From an uncultured Eubacteriales bacterium (lineage in GTDB: Bacteria; Bacillota; Clostridia; Oscillospirales; Acutalibacteraceae), in NCBI GenBank assembly GCA_934436505.1, contig CAKSAP010000005.1, positions 101,867 to 165,866 on the forward strand: a DNA stretch of 64,000 nucleotides, in the 5' to 3' direction. Each line of letters starts with the position of its first letter. Within the stretch, counting starts at the first letter, position 1. Shown in pieces: positions 25,444 to 34,065 of this stretch. Made by a program: the position numbers and the translations under genes. The notes under the pieces are model-generated. The model was given only the letters and a program-made list of their open reading frames with translations, was not told where the DNA came from and ran no database searches.

Positions 25444-26145
25444 TTAAACGTCGCCCATTTTACAGGTATAGACAAATTCAACCTTGTCTCCGTCCTTCAA
25501 AGGATAACTTTTTGTCGAAACCGAAGGCAACACTCCGTTTACCTTATACATCCAACCGCTATATGCTCCGCAGTCAAATTCGGAAAGACCGCCAATCATT
25601 CTTACATATCCGCTTGAAGATATGCTGAAATTTATGCGGTTTTCTTTTAGAATTTTTTTAAGCGCAGACATAACGTTTTCGCCGTTTTTTACGGTTATTG
25701 CAGAGGTTGAAAGTATAATCCCGTCAGCAGGTAAAACCTGTGCAAATGAGCCTTGCGATAAAATTCCGTAGTTTATCGCATTACGGCAATCAACCGAAAA
25801 TGTAACGGTTATTTTTTCATTTTCGTTGCCGTTTACCTGTGGCGGCGAAGTCGGGGCTGCCGTCATTGCAGAGTTCTCGGAAGCCTTTGCAGAGCCTTCT
25901 GCGGCTTTTTTCGTTTCGGGGGACGGTAAAGCCTGTGTTTCGCTCTGTTTGCTTTCCGATATTTTGGAGACGCTTCCGTCTAAAGAAGCTTCAGAAGCCG
26001 CTTTCGTATCAGACGGTGCTTCGGTTGAATATTCACTGTTTGCCGATACCTCTTGATTTGCCGTATCCTCGGAAGAGTTACCTTTTCCGCAAGCGGTTAA
26101 AACAAGAAGTATCGAAAGCAAAAGTGCAATAATTTTAGTCTTCAT
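25444..26145 (-). CDS. DUF4430 lipoprotein, transcobalamin beta-domain-like
   Basis: A 233-residue predicted surface lipoprotein: lipobox LTAC (cysteine near residue 19), then an Ala/Ser/Glu/Thr-rich spacer (about 22-112) and a C-terminal DUF4430-type domain (about 118-233) recognised by GWMYKVNGVLPSVS followed by YPLKDGDKVEFVYT. That domain is the fold of the C-terminal (beta) domain of intrinsic factor/transcobalamin, which closes over cobalamin. The start MKTKIIALLL overlaps the upstream gene's stop by 11 bases. With the cobalamin riboswitch upstream, a role in corrinoid capture at the cell surface is inferred, not shown. Confidence 0.82.
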   Translation of the reverse strand: MKTKIIALLLSILLVLTACGKGNSSEDTANQEVSANSEYSTEAPSDTKAASEASLDGSVSKISESKQSETQALPSPETKKAAEGSAKASENSAMTAAPTSPPQVNGNENEKITVTFSVDCRNAINYGILSQGSFAQVLPADGIILSTSAITVKNGENVMSALKKILKENRINFSISSSGYVRMIGGLSEFDCGAYSGWMYKVNGVLPSVSTKSYPLKDGDKVEFVYTCKMGDV

Positions 26146-27280
26146 CTTTTTTTCTGAGAACAAGTGAAGCTGCGCCTGTTGCAAGCGCAAGACCTACAAA
26201 TACCGATACTGCGGTATTGCCGCCTGTTCTCGGAATATCAACCTTATTGCTCTTTGCCGTTGTCGGTGCGACTGTTGCATCGGTTGAGCTCTCCGAAGCT
26301 GTTGTATCAACCTCAGTAGTGGTGTCTACGGGAACGGGAGCAGTATACTTGTAAATACCGTTGCCGCCCGCTGCACGGTCCTTAACGTCAAGGAGAGCAA
26401 GCAAGGTCTGATATGTGGTCATTGTGTTATCAGCACCCGTGTAATCCTTTCCTGCGCCCGTTTCGGGATTTATAAAGCCTTTAAGAGCAGTAACAGAGTC
26501 GTCACAAGGCTTGCCGAGACAATTCTTTGCAATTATAGCCTGTGCGGTTGACTCCGCTGATTTAGACGACCATTCAACATATCCGTAAGAGCCGTCTTCA
26601 AATTTCTGTGTTTCAAGGTAAGCGAGAGCATTTTCAAGAGCTGTTGCTACTTCGGGAACAGACTTAAAATCAGCAAGTGCCTGAATAACAAACGAGGTTG
26701 TATCCGGATCGGAAGTAATGCCGTATCCTGTATCTACAGAGCAATACGGGAAGCCTCCGTTAGACTGCTGTGCCGCAAGTATCGTGTCAACAATAGCCTT
26801 TCTTACGCCGCTGTATTCGGGTGCTTCTTTATAATCAAGAGCTATAAGCGGAAAATAAAGACTGCTGAGATAGGTTTGCGCTGTGTAATCAACATCTTTA
26901 AGAGAAGCGAGCATATCATGACCGCCGATATTCGTTGTATCATTTCCCCTTGCAAGCTCGGTAAGATAAATCAAAGCAAAATTTGCAGGGTACAAAGACG
27001 CATATTGTGCCTCAACGATAGTATTAACATAATTTTCAAATTCGGGATATACCGTTTTGTTACCTGCCTTTGCAAGTACGAGAACAGTCCACAAAATATC
27101 CGTGTCAAGCGCAGATGTATCCTCAAAATCAAAGCCTGTTTTCTCGCTGTTTGCAAGCCAAGAAGCAAGCCCGTTAATTTCTTTGTCTACGCTTTGAGCA
27201 GAAACTTGAGTTGCAAGCAAGCAAAATACCATTGCAACCGCAAGGATACCCGAAAGTACTTTGTTGAATTTCTTTTTCAT
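26135..27280 (-). CDS. Exported terpenoid-cyclase/transcobalamin alpha-barrel-like protein with sortase signal
   Basis: A 381-residue secreted protein. Seen: signal peptide (about 1-29, ending TQVSAQ), a domain of repeated helix pairs with prenyltransferase/cyclase-type motifs (QQSNGGFPYCSVDTGYG near 180, DPDTTSFVIQALADF, QKFEDGSYGYVEWSSKSAES near 235, TMTTYQTLLALLD near 300), a Thr/Ser/Pro spacer and a C-terminal IPRTGG sorting signal with membrane helix and KKDED tail. Animal cobalamin carriers use the same alpha6/alpha6 barrel as their N-terminal domain. Start MKKKFNK has a GGAGGT site. First gene behind the cobalamin riboswitch. Confidence 0.82.
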   Translation of the reverse strand: MKKKFNKVLSGILAVAMVFCLLATQVSAQSVDKEINGLASWLANSEKTGFDFEDTSALDTDILWTVLVLAKAGNKTVYPEFENYVNTIVEAQYASLYPANFALIYLTELARGNDTTNIGGHDMLASLKDVDYTAQTYLSSLYFPLIALDYKEAPEYSGVRKAIVDTILAAQQSNGGFPYCSVDTGYGITSDPDTTSFVIQALADFKSVPEVATALENALAYLETQKFEDGSYGYVEWSSKSAESTAQAIIAKNCLGKPCDDSVTALKGFINPETGAGKDYTGADNTMTTYQTLLALLDVKDRAAGGNGIYKYTAPVPVDTTTEVDTTASESSTDATVAPTTAKSNKVDIPRTGGNTAVSVFVGLALATGAASLVLRKKDED

Positions 27281-27306
27281 TTTTACCTCCAATGATGTTC
27301 TTTCAA

Positions 27307-27340
27307 CAAAAAAGAGGCGGACACACATAGTGGTCCGCTC
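27307..27340 (-). terminator. Riboswitch-controlled terminator
   Basis: In minus-strand RNA a GAGCGGAC / GTCCGCCTC stem is followed by TTTTTT, between the cobalamin aptamer and the first start codon. Expected to form when corrinoid is bound, stopping expression of the pair. Confidence 0.8.
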
Positions 27341-27394
27341 AAAGTACAAATAAAGAAGGTTAAACTTTATATGCACATCCTACTTTCCCACCGA

Positions 27395-27590
27395 AAGAGA
27401 TTTGCAGTTCTGTGGCAGGTCTCCTGACTCGGACATACACATCAGCCGCCTTCCCGTTTTCACAGTGGCATATCGGCAAATGCTGTTCCATACAGTAGCG
27501 GGGGCTGTTACGGCTTTTAACCGTATTCCCTTTTAATTCGAGCAGAAAAATCGCACTCGAAACCATAGAACATTTTCAGTTGTAATGCTC
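27395..27590 (-). promoter_or_regulatory. Cobalamin riboswitch
   Basis: Minus-strand RNA contains the B12-box GAGTCAGGAGACCTGCC (complement about 27413-27430), the upstream core AAAAGGGAATACGG...CCGTAACAGCCCCCGCTACTGT and the GGGAAGGCGGCTGATG element, in the correct order. It is about 125-310 bases upstream of the first start codon and followed by an intrinsic terminator, so it should repress the downstream two genes when adenosyl- or related cobalamin is plentiful. The subclass (AdoCbl or aquo/MeCbl) is not determined. Confidence 0.93.
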
Positions 27591-27680
27591 GCTTTCCCGA
27601 TAAAGCAAGCAAACTACCATATAATTCTACCACAAAACAAAAATATTTCAATATTTCAGAAGCATATTATTATAAAAATA

Positions 27681-27709
27681 TCGACACAAGGTACTTTTTG
27701 TCTTATAAT
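27681..27709 (+). promoter_or_regulatory. Predicted sigma-A promoter of the PHP gene
   Basis: -35 TCGACA (27681-27686), 17-base spacer, -10 TATAAT (27704-27709), 17 bases before the start codon. Confidence 0.65.
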
Positions 27710-27726
27710 AAATTCGAGGTGATTAA

Positions 27727-28401
27727 ATGGAAGAATTCAAAACCGAGCTTCACGCTCACACGGCGGAAACAAGCAACTGCGGAGTTGCAACAGCAAAAGA
27801 GCTTGTTGAGGGATATATCGGCGCAGGCTATAAAACCGTTGTCATAACCGACCATTTAAGCACTCACACATATTTCAGATACGATTATGACAATATGTCG
27901 TGGGACGACAAAATAGATGTATTTATGCTCGGCTTTAACGCTGCAAAGGAAGCTGCAAACGGCAGAATGAATGTTTTACTCGGTATGGAGCTTCGTTTTG
28001 ACAGCAGGAGTGAAAACGATTACCTTGTTTACGGTGTAACGGAAGAATTTTTAAGAGGCAACGGCGATTTATTAAATATGAATTTGAGTACGTTTTCAAA
28101 AATCGCTAAAGAAAACGGCTTGCTTGTAGTTCAGGCGCATCCGTACAGAAGCAATATAACAAGAGCGCCTATAAAATACCTTGACGGTATTGAGGTGCAC
28201 AACGGCTGTGTGCGGCACAATTCGAGAAATGAAAAAGCAATGGCAAGAGCCGATAAATACGGGGTTATCAAGACCTCGGGCTCGGACTATCATCAAGTCG
28301 AAGACGTTGCACACGGCGGAATTATTACAGCAACGGAAATTAAATCTAATACGGAGCTTTTGCGGATACTGAAAAGCGGAAGCTATGAATTGATACTGTA
28401 A
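27727..28401 (+). CDS. PHP-domain phosphoesterase
   Basis: A 224-residue stand-alone PHP domain. Metal-binding motifs are visible in order: ELHAHTAETSNCG (residues 6-18), ITDHLSTHTYF (about 39-49), a mid Glu-bearing MELRFDSR (near 96), VQAHPYRSN (about 136) and SGSDYHQVED near 188. Members hydrolyse phosphate esters such as nucleoside 3',5'-bisphosphates or histidinol phosphate; the substrate here is unknown. Ribosome site GAGGTG, own promoter and a shared terminator, so it is probably monocistronic. Confidence 0.88.
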   Translation: MEEFKTELHAHTAETSNCGVATAKELVEGYIGAGYKTVVITDHLSTHTYFRYDYDNMSWDDKIDVFMLGFNAAKEAANGRMNVLLGMELRFDSRSENDYLVYGVTEEFLRGNGDLLNMNLSTFSKIAKENGLLVVQAHPYRSNITRAPIKYLDGIEVHNGCVRHNSRNEKAMARADKYGVIKTSGSDYHQVEDVAHGGIITATEIKSNTELLRILKSGSYELIL

Positions 28402-28416
28402 CAGACTTTTATATTA

Positions 28417-28449
28417 AACGACCCGAAAGAAAAACTTTCGGGTCGTTTT
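28417..28449. terminator. Bidirectional terminator between PHP gene and degV-like gene
   Basis: Stem AAACGACCCGAAAG / CTTTCGGGTCGTTT with a five-base loop and U-runs on either strand, between convergent genes. Confidence 0.85.
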
Positions 28450-28465
28450 GTATGTGCGTAATTTT

Positions 28466-29353
28466 TTATTTTTCTCTCTGTTCGCCGCAGAAGAAAAGAG
28501 CAACTGTGCCGGGTCCTGTATGAGCACCGATAACCGTTCCTATGTCAAAGACCTCTATCTTGCCTTTAAGCTTCGTAAATCTCTTTTCAATTTCTGAAAT
28601 AACAGCGTTTACATCATCCATACAAGCTGAATTTGAAATAAAGCACTTACCGTCATAATCAGTTCCGTTTTCGGCATATTTTTCCATCTTATCAACGATA
28701 GCGGTAATAACCTTGTTTTTGCCTCTGCACTTTTCAACGGGGATGAGCTTGCCTGCGTCATCAACTCTCAAAAGCGGACAAATGTGAAGAAGCGTTCCGA
28801 ACCAGCCTGCCGCCGCAGAAATTCTTCCGCCTCTGATATAGCTTGTAAGGTCGGTCGAGAAGAACCAATGATGAACATTGTGCTTGTATTTTTCGATAAA
28901 CTCGATTGTTTCCTCATAGGACTTACCTTTTGCACGCATATCGGCAGCAAGAGTTACCAAAAGTCCGTAGCCCGAGGAAGCTGAAATTGAATCGACAACC
29001 GTAAGCTTTGCATCGGGATATTTATCAAGAATTTCCTGTTTAGCTATCAAGGCTGAATTGTAAGAGCCGGAAATACCCGACGAAAGAGAAATGTGAAGAA
29101 CTGCTTTTCCCTCTTTAATAAATTTTTCAAAAAATTCAGTATATTGACCAACGCTGACCTGCGAGGTTGTAGGCTCTGCGCCCTCACTCATCTTTTTATA
29201 AAACTCTGAAATCGGCATTGTTTCGCCCAAATCGTCAAGACAGTCCTTACCGTCAATATTGTAGTGAAAGCAAGTATATTCGATATTGTTTTCTTTCAAG
29301 ACCTCTCTTGAAAGGTCTGCCGTAGAACAGCAGGAAATGATAAAATCGCTCAT
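28466..29353 (-). CDS. DegV-family fatty-acid-binding protein
   Basis: A 295-residue DegV protein: N-terminal domain beginning FIISCCSTADL, with the conserved EGAEPTTSQVSVGQYTEFFE (about 55-74) and HISLSSGISGSYNSALIA (about 84-101), then SAAAGWFGTLLHICPLL in the second domain and a C-terminal TVIGAHTGPGTVALFF. Such proteins bind a long-chain fatty acid and, as FakB, present it to the kinase FakA; FakA is not in the window. Start with AAGGAG site. It is 15 bases after the Na/Pi transporter gene. Confidence 0.93.
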   Translation of the reverse strand: MSDFIISCCSTADLSREVLKENNIEYTCFHYNIDGKDCLDDLGETMPISEFYKKMSEGAEPTTSQVSVGQYTEFFEKFIKEGKAVLHISLSSGISGSYNSALIAKQEILDKYPDAKLTVVDSISASSGYGLLVTLAADMRAKGKSYEETIEFIEKYKHNVHHWFFSTDLTSYIRGGRISAAAGWFGTLLHICPLLRVDDAGKLIPVEKCRGKNKVITAIVDKMEKYAENGTDYDGKCFISNSACMDDVNAVISEIEKRFTKLKGKIEVFDIGTVIGAHTGPGTVALFFCGEQREK

Positions 29354-29368
29354 TCTATTCTCCTTTAT

Positions 29369-31006
29369 TTAATCACTTGTGTTTTTCGGCTTTTTGCTTA
29401 CGCTCCACGCAATGTTTGTCGCATGGTCGGCGACACGCTCAAAGTCGGTAATTGTGTTAATAAAGAGCATTCCTGCCCTTGTATTACATTTGTGAGCATT
29501 GAGTCTTTCAATATGCGACTGCTCAAATTCAGTCTGCATATCGTCAACCGAGGCCTCGTATTCGCTCAGCTGTTCGGCGTTTTCGTTGTCCAAAATTTGC
29601 TCCGTAAAAGCTTCAATTGAACCGTCGATAAGCTTCAGGGTAGTTTCGTACATTTCCCGAAGTTCTCTTTCGCCCTCAGCGGAAATTTCAATACCCTCGT
29701 CAACTCTTGATTTTGCTGCCTCCTCCAAGTTTTGAGCATGGTCGCCGATACGCTCAATATCGTTTATAACGTGGAAAACCCGTCCGATATATTTAGCGTC
29801 GGAATAGCTCAAATCAAGGGAATTTATTTTTACAAGAATTGGCGTAATATTATGATTTAAGAAGTTAATAACCTCTTCCGTATGCTGTACCTCGTCAAAG
29901 TGGTCACAGGATTTATTAAGCAAATCCTCTGCTGCAATGCTGAAATTCTGCCTTGCAAGCCCTGCCATTCTGTGAACCTCCTTTGAAACCTGAGCCACTG
30001 CAAACGGCGGAGTGTTAATCATAAGGTTGTCAACAAATTTAAGCTTGAAGTCGTCCTCAGAGGAATCCTTTTTATCGGGAACGATAAGGCAAGCAAGCTT
30101 AACAAGCACCTTATCGGCAAACGGGAACATAATCAAGGTCGAAACAACGTTAAATATGATATGAACAAGCGAGAGTTGCATCATCGTATTGTCCGTAAGG
30201 GATTCGATCCAATCCGTAAACGGCAAAAGCTTTGTAAGGATTATAAATATTACAGTACCGAACACGTTAAACAGAACGTGCATAACCGCTGTTCTTTTGG
30301 AATTTTTCTTTGTTCCGATTGAAGAAATAAGTGCAGTAATACAAGTACCGATATTCTGACCGTAAATTACATAAGCGGCAAAATGAAGCGGTATAAGTCC
30401 CTGCGAAGCCAAAGCCTGCAAAATACCGATACTCGCCGCCGAGCTTTGAATTACAGCGGTAATTACAGTACCGATAAGTATTGCCACAAACGGATTGTTT
30501 GCATTCATTAACCATTCGGAGAATACGGGAGAACTTGCAAGCGGCTCCATAGCGTCCTTCATCAGCGTCATACCGAGGAAAAGCATACCGAAGCCCGTAA
30601 TCGCAAGACCGATGTGCTTCTTGGTGGTTTTCTTGGTGAGCATCGACAAAAATACGCCTATACCGATTGCAATCGGTGCATATTTTCCGATGTCAAGAGA
30701 AACCAAGATGCTCGTTGTTGTAGTACCGATATTGGCACCCATAATTACGCCGATAGCCTGCGTAAGATTCATTATGCCCGTATTAACAAAGCCGACTACC
30801 ATAACGGTCGTTGTCGAAGAGCTTTGAATAAGCGTTGTTATAACGAAGCCCACAAGCACCGCAGCAAATCTGTTGCTTGTCATTTTTTCAAGCAAAACCT
30901 TTAGCTTTGCGCCTGCGGCGAGCTCAAGTCCCTCACCGAGAATTTTTATTCCGTAAAGTAAAAGTCCTAATCCACTTAAAAGCGTTGCAATATTTCCAAA
31001 TCCCAT
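29369..31006 (-). CDS. Na+/phosphate cotransporter with PhoU-like domain
   Basis: A 545-residue NptA/PNaS family transporter. The two inverted-repeat signatures are visible: TTLIQSSSTTTVMVVGF (about 55-71) and TAVIQSSAASIGILQAL (about 180-197), within eight or more membrane spans to about residue 310. The C-terminal 200 residues are soluble and PhoU-like (INDIERIGDHAQNLEEAA near 430; ITDFERVADHATNIAW near 525). Imports inorganic phosphate with sodium, the PhoU-like part probably regulating it. Between GH20 and degV genes with short spacers, so likely one transcript. Confidence 0.93.
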   Translation of the reverse strand: MGFGNIATLLSGLGLLLYGIKILGEGLELAAGAKLKVLLEKMTSNRFAAVLVGFVITTLIQSSSTTTVMVVGFVNTGIMNLTQAIGVIMGANIGTTTTSILVSLDIGKYAPIAIGIGVFLSMLTKKTTKKHIGLAITGFGMLFLGMTLMKDAMEPLASSPVFSEWLMNANNPFVAILIGTVITAVIQSSAASIGILQALASQGLIPLHFAAYVIYGQNIGTCITALISSIGTKKNSKRTAVMHVLFNVFGTVIFIILTKLLPFTDWIESLTDNTMMQLSLVHIIFNVVSTLIMFPFADKVLVKLACLIVPDKKDSSEDDFKLKFVDNLMINTPPFAVAQVSKEVHRMAGLARQNFSIAAEDLLNKSCDHFDEVQHTEEVINFLNHNITPILVKINSLDLSYSDAKYIGRVFHVINDIERIGDHAQNLEEAAKSRVDEGIEISAEGERELREMYETTLKLIDGSIEAFTEQILDNENAEQLSEYEASVDDMQTEFEQSHIERLNAHKCNTRAGMLFINTITDFERVADHATNIAWSVSKKPKNTSD

Positions 31007-31025
31007 TTATTAAACCTCAAATATT

Positions 31026-32582
31026 TTATTCGGCGTTTTTAAGCTTTTCGCTCTTTGCGTACTCTTTTCCGTCCGAGCCGAGATGATATGCACATTTCGG
31101 GTCAAGATTTATTAGATTATTATATACTCTCGAATAGTTTATATTTCTCTTTTTCATATAAACCTTAAACCATTCAAGACGCTTCAAGAAATCCTTGTAT
31201 CTTCTGTTTTCAAGATTTGTCCACACAACCTCTGCAAAAGCAACCGTTCTCGGAAAAACAGCGAAATCAAGCGCTTCCTTTGAGTCAATCCACTCTGTCC
31301 AAAGCTCACATTCGATACCCGTCGATTTCTGCTCGGGTCTTGTAAAGCCAACCTTTACCTTGTTGAATTTGTAAACCTTTCGAAGCGAAACAAAGGAATA
31401 TTTATTGTCAAAATAGAAATATGTTGTCGGAGAAATGATAATATTTCTCTCTGTCGCAAGCTTTCTGACCTTGCCGATAGCATTCGGTCTCCAAAGCTGA
31501 CACTCAATACTCTTATCAAGAGCGTCACCCATACAGTCATCCCAAGCAACAGCGGTTTTGCCGTACTTTTTAAGTATTTCCGCAACTCTGTTCATAAACC
31601 AAATCTGAAGGTCTTTACTTTCTTTAAGTCCGAGCTTTTCTTTTAATGCCTTACATTTTTCACATTCGTCCCAAACCTTGTAGCCCTTAAACGCCTCGTC
31701 GCCGCCGATATGGAATTTCTTTGACGGGAAAAGAGCCGTGATTTCTCCTAAAAGCTTGTCCAAGAACTCAAATGTCTTTTCATTTCCAGCACAGAGTATA
31801 CCGTCGCTTACGCCGTTGATTATCATAACCTCGACAGGCTCCGATTTGCAGGAAAGCTCGGGAATAGAAGCAAGAATAGCCGTTGTGTGACCGGGAATAT
31901 CGATTTCGGGTATTACCTCAACTCCGAGTCTGTCAGCAAAAGCAACAATATCCTTAACCTCTTCCTGCGTATAATAACGAGCTTCCTCAACATTATCATT
32001 TTCAAGTCCATAGCCTTTAAGATGCTTTGAGGTACGCTTTGCACCTATTGCGGTAAGCTCGGGATAAAGCTTGCTTTCAATTCTGAAGCCCTGGTCATCG
32101 GAAAGATGCCAATGGAATTTATTAAGCTTCAGAAAAGCCATATTTTCAATCAAATCTTTTATTTCATCAACCGTGAAATAATGTCTGCTGACGTCAAGCA
32201 TCAAGCCTCTGTATTCATTTTCAGGTTTATCCTTAATGATAAGAGTTTTGACAATCGCCTTGCCGTCCCTCTTTTCAGCCTGCATAAGTATCATTTTAAG
32301 CGTAACTGCGCCGTAAAAAGCACCTGAATATGTGCTTGCTTTGATTATAATACCCTCATTCGTAATATGAAGCTCATACTCATCATGAGAAAGCTCCGGA
32401 GTCTTTTTAATCTTAATCTCGCCCTCGTTTTCAACAGGCTTTGTTTTAAGATACTCCGTAAGATATTTGCCTACTCCCACAAACTCCTCGGGGCAAAGAA
32501 CTGCCGTGCCCGAAGATACGACGTATTCACTGTTGCCGCAGGTGTAATGATTAGGCTTGGGAATGATGTTGTATTTAGTCAT
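31026..32582 (-). CDS. Family GH20 beta-N-acetylhexosaminidase
   Basis: A 518-residue GH20 enzyme without signal peptide. Seen: N-terminal GH20b-type domain, then the TIM barrel with LMLDVSRHYFTVDEIKDLIENMA (in part), KFHWHLSDDQGFRIESK (about 148), PEIDIPGHT (about 222) and the catalytic Asp-Glu pair in FHIGGDEAFKG (about 300). Removes terminal GlcNAc/GalNAc; cytosolic location suggests it acts on imported chito- or mucin-type oligosaccharides or on recycled wall fragments. Start MTKYNIIPKP after a GGTGAAAG site. First of a GH20-Na/Pi-DegV series. Confidence 0.93.
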   Translation of the reverse strand: MTKYNIIPKPNHYTCGNSEYVVSSGTAVLCPEEFVGVGKYLTEYLKTKPVENEGEIKIKKTPELSHDEYELHITNEGIIIKASTYSGAFYGAVTLKMILMQAEKRDGKAIVKTLIIKDKPENEYRGLMLDVSRHYFTVDEIKDLIENMAFLKLNKFHWHLSDDQGFRIESKLYPELTAIGAKRTSKHLKGYGLENDNVEEARYYTQEEVKDIVAFADRLGVEVIPEIDIPGHTTAILASIPELSCKSEPVEVMIINGVSDGILCAGNEKTFEFLDKLLGEITALFPSKKFHIGGDEAFKGYKVWDECEKCKALKEKLGLKESKDLQIWFMNRVAEILKKYGKTAVAWDDCMGDALDKSIECQLWRPNAIGKVRKLATERNIIISPTTYFYFDNKYSFVSLRKVYKFNKVKVGFTRPEQKSTGIECELWTEWIDSKEALDFAVFPRTVAFAEVVWTNLENRRYKDFLKRLEWFKVYMKKRNINYSRVYNNLINLDPKCAYHLGSDGKEYAKSEKLKNAE

Positions 32583-32659
32583 AGCTTTCACCAAAAAATT
32601 CCTTTGTACATAATGATAAATCAATTATATCAAATACAAAGGAATAAAGGAAGTCATTT

Positions 32660-33274
32660 TCAATTATTTTTTATGAATTTTTCGTACCACTCAATTATCT
32701 TAAATCTCGGCTCAAATTTAGGATTGCTTTTAACGATTTCATATTCGTCTTGTGAAAGCACCTCGTCAAGCTCAACATCGCTCTCGGCGGCAGGCAAGCA
32801 CATCGGAGGAAACATAACGCACCACCAATTATGCCCGTTACCGCTTCCGATAACAACATTTACCGCCTCATATTCCCCTGCAGGTAATGTAACCTCACCG
32901 TCATAGGTCTTTGTAGGAAAATATGCGTTGCCGATATTTACTTTTACATCATAGTCATAGCCGTTATCAATAACCGTCTTTTTAGCAACCGCTTCAAGCT
33001 CGTCCTTTGCCAAAACAAGCTTTTTTTCAGCCTCTGCGGCACTCTCGCTGTTGTCGAAATATTCCTTACCCGCTTCAAGTACAGCATCTCTAACCTTCAA
33101 CTTTAAGGCTTGATCCTCGGCAGAGTCGGAATTTGCGATAACGTGCATTCTCAGAACGCTGCTTCTGATATCCTTGCAAGCGGAAGCAAAGGACATTGTG
33201 CTTGAAACACAAGCGATAATAAACGCTGTCAAAACAGCAAGCTCAACTGCTAAAATTTTATTTTTTGTTTTCAT
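32660..33274 (-). CDS. spoIIR: Stage II sporulation protein R
   Basis: Forespore-secreted signal that triggers SpoIIGA to process pro-sigma-E in the mother cell. 204 residues with a signal peptide/anchor (about 8-31), then the family signature SVLRMHVIANSDSAEDQALKL (about 39-58, cited in part) and KLKVRDAVLEAG, LPAGEYEAVNVVIG and NWWCVMFPPMCLP near 150. Ribosome site GAAAGGAA. Forespore genes are normally under sigma-F; I could not identify a convincing sigma-F promoter in the 54-base gap. Not adjacent to other sporulation genes. Confidence 0.94.
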   Translation of the reverse strand: MKTKNKILAVELAVLTAFIIACVSSTMSFASACKDIRSSVLRMHVIANSDSAEDQALKLKVRDAVLEAGKEYFDNSESAAEAEKKLVLAKDELEAVAKKTVIDNGYDYDVKVNIGNAYFPTKTYDGEVTLPAGEYEAVNVVIGSGNGHNWWCVMFPPMCLPAAESDVELDEVLSQDEYEIVKSNPKFEPRFKIIEWYEKFIKNN

Positions 33275-33328
33275 ATTATGTTCATTCCTTTCAGTAACGA
33301 AAGTATTGGAAAGAACATAAATATTTAA

Positions 33329-34045
33329 TCATCTTTTTTCAATTTCCTCTATTTCGGCGCTTGTGAGATACCTTGCGCAGCCCTCTTTCAGCTTGTCATC
33401 CAAATACACATTGCCCATTTTAATACGCTTCAGAGAAACGACCGTACTGCCGACCGCCTTGAACATTCTTTTAATCTGATGATACTTGCCCTCAAATATA
33501 GTGATTTTAATATTTGACATATCGCCGTCTATAAATTCGAGCTCGGCAGGTCGAAACACAGTGCCGTCCTTTAACTCAATACCGCTTTCAAGAACGCTCT
33601 TTTTGCTCTCGTCAATCGGCTTGTCCAATATTGCGATATATGTTTTCTTTATATGATTTTTCGGAGACAATATGCGGTGTGCAAAATCTCCGTCATCAGT
33701 AATAAGCACAAATCCCGTGGTATCTTTATCAAGTCTGCCGGCAGGAAAAAGATTTTTTCTTTTCATATCGTCGGGGAGAATATCAACAACCGTGATGTCG
33801 CCCCTGCCCTCGCTTGCGGAAACAACGCCCTGCGGTTTGTTAAGCATAATATACACGTGCTCTGCGGTATCAATTCGCTCTCCCGATACGGTAATAGCAC
33901 AGTTTTCCGTATCAGCCTTTATAGACACGTCCTTTACCGCCTCGCCGTTAAGAGTGATTTCGCCGTTTCGGGCAAGACGCTTAACTTCACTTCGTGTGAA
34001 TTTTCCGCTTTTAGATATTATTTTGTCAAGCCTTTCAACTGCCAT
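33329..34045 (-). CDS. RsuA/RluB-family rRNA pseudouridine synthase
   Basis: A 238-residue pseudouridine synthase: N-terminal S4 domain (1-60, MAVERLDKIISKSGKFTRSE) and catalytic domain with NKPQGVVSA (about 70), the active-site GRLDKDTTGFVLITDDG (catalytic Asp in RLD, about 100-116) and YHQIKRMFKAVG near 188. By length it fits RsuA (16S U516) or RluB/RluF; the specific target is not readable. Start with a GGAGAAAG site, 20 bases after the DUF4830-like gene. Confidence 0.92.
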   Translation of the reverse strand: MAVERLDKIISKSGKFTRSEVKRLARNGEITLNGEAVKDVSIKADTENCAITVSGERIDTAEHVYIMLNKPQGVVSASEGRGDITVVDILPDDMKRKNLFPAGRLDKDTTGFVLITDDGDFAHRILSPKNHIKKTYIAILDKPIDESKKSVLESGIELKDGTVFRPAELEFIDGDMSNIKITIFEGKYHQIKRMFKAVGSTVVSLKRIKMGNVYLDDKLKEGCARYLTSAEIEEIEKR

Positions 34046-34065
34046 AGCTTTCTCCGTTAATTGTT

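Noticed and set aside
27360..27566. Minus-strand open frame of 68 codons with many Cys/Arg residues
   Set aside because: It runs through the cobalamin riboswitch; the RNA motifs explain the sequence, and no ribosome site precedes it.
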